Source of the DNA: Methanobacterium subterraneum
GTDB lineage: Archaea > Methanobacteriota > Methanobacteria > Methanobacteriales > Methanobacteriaceae
Assembly: GCF_002813695.1 (NCBI RefSeq)
Contig: NZ_CP017768.1
Span: 124,001-188,000 of the forward strand
Direction: 5' to 3'
Length of the DNA stretch: 64,000 nt
This document shows, piece after piece, positions 60,875-64,000 of this stretch. A program made the position numbers and the translations under genes. Under the pieces are notes generated by a model. It was not told where the DNA came from and ran no database searches. It worked only from the letters and a program-made list of their open reading frames with translations. Numbering within the stretch: position 1 is the stretch's first letter; each line of letters opens with the position of its first letter.

Positions 60875-62024
60875 ATGGAACGGGTATTGGAATTACGGAA
60901 ATTTGTGGCCCCAGAATTTATTTTTGGTTCAGGTGCACGATTACTGGTAGGAAGATATGCTAAAAATTTCGGAGCTCGCAAAGTGTTGATTGTAACTGAC
61001 CCTCAGGTGATGGATGTAGGTCTGGTTGCTCCGGTTATCAATGCTCTGAAAGAGGAGGGGATTGATTACCAGATATATTCTGACATTAAATCAAATCCCA
61101 CAGCTTATCAAGTTACTGAAGGTGCTGATCTATATTTAAATGAAAATTGCAACTTCATAGTGGCAGTTGGTGGTGGTAGTCCCATGGACTGCGCCAAAGC
61201 TATAGGGATAGTCAGCTCCAACCAAAAAGAGGTTCACGAATTTGAAGGTGTGGATAAGGTTGCTGTTCCATCCCCACCCTTAATCTGCATCCCCACCACA
61301 GCCGGAAGTGCCGCAGATGTCTCTCAATTTGCCATTATAACTGATTCAAGGCGTAAATTAAAAATGGCCATAGTCAGCAAAACTGTGGTGCCTGATGTGG
61401 CCCTGATTGACCCTGAAACAACACTTACCTTGGATAAATCTTTAACCATTGCCACAGGCTTTGATGTTTTAAGCCACGCTGTTGAGGCATATGTCTCCAA
61501 TGCCAGTTCTCCCATCACTGATCTTCATGCGCTGGAAGCTATTAGGTTGGCTTCACAGAACCTGATCCCCACCAGCAATGATTTGGAAAACATTTATTTA
61601 AGGGGTAAAATGATGTTCAGCTCTTTAAATGCAGGATTAGCCTTTTCTAATGCTAGTTTGGGGTTGGTGCATGCAATGGCCCATAGTCTCGGCGGATTTC
61701 TGGATTTACCACATGGTGAATGCAATGCATTACTCCTGGATCATGTGGTTGAATTTAACTTTGAGGCAGAAAGCGGGAAGTACAGAGAAATTGCCAAAGT
61801 TTTTAACCTGAAAATTACTGGAATGGATGATAACGAAGTTCAATCGGCCTTAATAAAGAAAATTAGGGATTTGAAGGCTGAAGCTGAAGTTGATTATTCC
61901 CTCCACGATGTTGGGGTTACCTCCAGTGACATTCCAGAACTTGCAGCTAAAGCCATGAATGATGCATGTATAATAACTAATCCTCGGAGACCAACCCCGC
62001 AGGATGTAGAGGAGATCTTTAAAA

Positions 62025-62035
<11 letters not shown>
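60875..62035 (+). CDS. iron-containing alcohol dehydrogenase
   Basis: 386 aa from ATG 60875 (TTGGGAT upstream). N-terminal NAD(P) domain with GGGSPMDCAKAIGI and IPTTAGSAADVSQFAI; metal-site residues Asp and His in TGFDVLSHAVEAY, and LVHAMAHSLGGFLDLPHGECNALLL. It reduces or oxidises alcohols or aldehydes with NAD(P)H. Physiological substrate unknown. It overlaps the histidine kinase start by 11 bases. Confidence 0.9.
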
Positions 62036-63152
<1,117 letters not shown>

Positions 63153-63242
63153 TTGGATTAAAAAAAAAGAATGAGTACACTATGTGGACTAGCCTAATTA
63201 AAAAAAGGTAGTTCCTGTATAATTACAGGTTGTCTGGATTAA

Positions 63243-63380
63243 TCAAACTTCTTCTTTAGTTTTACCTTTTATTTCCCCTTCCTTTTCCTTAGATTTTCCT
63301 TTAAGTTCTCCCTTTAACTCTTTAATTTTACCCTTAACTTCCCCTTCTTTTTCTTTAATTTTACCCTTTAGTTCCCCCAT
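63243..63380 (-). CDS. 45-aa Lys/Glu/Gly protein of four 11-residue repeats
   Basis: ATG 63380 preceded by GGTGAGGATT. The sequence is almost entirely four units of 11 residues, GE(L/V/I)KGK(I/S/T)KExx. The 11-mer period is that of LEA group 3 and of right-handed coiled coils, and the composition recalls CsbD-like stress proteins. It lies 17 bp downstream of the PRC-barrel gene on the same strand, so the two are probably co-transcribed. Function unknown. Confidence 0.75.
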   Translation of the reverse strand: MGELKGKIKEKEGEVKGKIKELKGELKGKSKEKEGEIKGKTKEEV

Positions 63381-63397
63381 AATCCTCACCTCATTAA

Positions 63398-63628
63398 TTA
63401 AAATAATTTCCCTTTAATCAGTAATTTATCGCCAATGGCTTCGATCATATCGTAACTTACAATCTTCTTATCACCCAGACCTATTTTGGCAGATATGCCC
63501 CCTTCTTTAAGGATTATGGCTTCAACTTGGTTACTTTTAAAATTCCATTCAACATCGTCTACTATGCCTACTTGGTCTCCTGATTCATCTACAACTTCTT
63601 TTCCAATTAAGTCGTTTTTTATTTTCAT
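63398..63628 (-). CDS. PRC-barrel domain protein
   Basis: 76 aa single PRC-barrel: LIGKEVVDESGDQVGIVDDVEWNFKSNQVEAIILKEGG and DKKIVSYDMIEAIGDKLLIKG. Small archaeal PRC-barrel proteins are of unknown role; some bind RNA-processing or cell-division partners. It is upstream of and next to the 11-mer repeat gene. TATA-like runs are present in the 63.65-63.75 kb region. Confidence 0.85.
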   Translation of the reverse strand: MKIKNDLIGKEVVDESGDQVGIVDDVEWNFKSNQVEAIILKEGGISAKIGLGDKKIVSYDMIEAIGDKLLIKGKLF

Positions 63629-63861
63629 TTAAAACCCCCGAGGTCATCAATCTAAATAATTAATTATAATTATATTTTTAATAACTTAAATATATTTTGA
63701 ATTATTAAGATAAACTAAAATTTTATATCATTAATTCGTATAAAATATGAATATTGTTCAATATTTCCATGTTTTGTTAAAATTTATTACTAAATTGTAT
63801 GCATATAAATCGGGTAATGCATGTAAACCGAACCCTCTAATCAGGGAGTAATTCCAGGAAA

Positions 63862-64000
63862 TCAATCTAAAATATCCCAGTCTCTAGTTTCCAGGTTCAA
63901 ACCTTTTAGCTGATCTTCAACAGAGTCTTCACTACTGTAGGGGAGTATCTGCCCATTCATGTATGGTTTGGATTGTTTTAATGATCTTAAGTTCTTATTA
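63862..64000 (-). CDS. C-terminal end of a gene cut by the window edge
   Basis: Open reading frame of 45 codons running off the right edge, stop TGA at 63862-63864. Residues include SLKQSKPYMNGQIL and LKGLNLETRDWDILD. Codon use looks normal. Too short to identify. Confidence 0.55.
   Translation of the reverse strand, partial: NKNLRSLKQSKPYMNGQILPYSSEDSVEDQLKGLNLETRDWDILD

Noticed and set aside
63885..63905. GGTTCAAACC resembling a tRNA T-arm
   Set aside because: No acceptor, D- or anticodon stems around it; it lies inside the partial gene at the right edge.

Overview
The window reads as a mesophilic hydrogenotrophic methanogen of the Methanobacteriales, most likely a Methanobacterium-type genome. 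Support from the sequence: archaeal ribosomal proteins L15e, L37Ae and S8e; RNA polymerase subunit P; archaeal exosome, proteasome, RNase P and prefoldin genes in one cluster; a small separate C-terminal part of DNA polymerase B ending in a PCNA-binding box, as known for the split PolB of this order; an MtrA-type corrinoid protein; TATA-box promoters; and AGGAGGTGA-type ribosome binding sites. No rRNA, tRNA, CRISPR array or intact transposon was seen.

Layout. 1-6.2 kb: small regulators, a GyrI-like/TrmO fusion, a Fpg/Nei-type glycosylase with an odd start, and a MarR-MATE efflux pair. 6.3-14.6 kb: the archaeal exosome superoperon (L15e, COG1325, Rnp3, Rnp2, PsmA, SBDS, Rrp4, Rrp41, Rrp42, L37Ae, RpoP, Brix, Pcc1, prefoldin beta, DUF3194). 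14.8-21.6 kb: a secreted OB-fold-like protein, ArsR, a bacterial-type LonA, a TPR protein, a phosphoesterase and a small HTH-like protein. 21.6-24.5 kb (minus strand): a Ni/Co ECF transporter cbiMNQO with a His-repeat tail on the ATPase. 24.5-48 kb: a metal and tetrapyrrole island. 48-64 kb: glutamine synthetase, a HisA-like protein, a PfkB kinase, PIG-L deacetylase, an archaeal sortase, TetR-EFR1, a decayed tyrosine recombinase, an AAA ATPase, HAD, PolB2, S8e, Fe-ADH, a histidine kinase, and a PRC-barrel/11-mer repeat pair.

The island at 24.5-48 kb is the unusual part. It encodes proteins that look displayed on the cell surface (signal peptide, Ser/Thr-rich stalk, C-terminal membrane anchor): two CobN/ChlH-type chelatase large-subunit homologues (1664 and 1443 aa), a protein with two FmdE-like HxHxC domains (917 aa), and a small His-leading protein (169 aa). 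With them are an orphan CbiM-type permease, an MtrA-like corrinoid protein without a membrane anchor, FeoA-FeoA-FeoB, a metal permease, and an ExbB/TolQ-DUF2149 pair next to DUF2162. Three promoters in the island share a nearly identical 33-bp bipartite operator wrapped around the TATA box. Two of those leaders start with a hairpin. My inference is a coordinately regulated, surface-exposed system that captures or handles cobalt/nickel tetrapyrroles and may be energised by an ExbB-like channel, in a cell type without an outer membrane. The enzymatic role of the surface CobN homologues cannot be settled from sequence.

Start sites: many genes here have GGTGA about five bases before the start codon. 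This rule moves several starts, and points to non-ATG/GTG/TTG starts for rrp41 (ATT) and the Nei-like gene (ATC).
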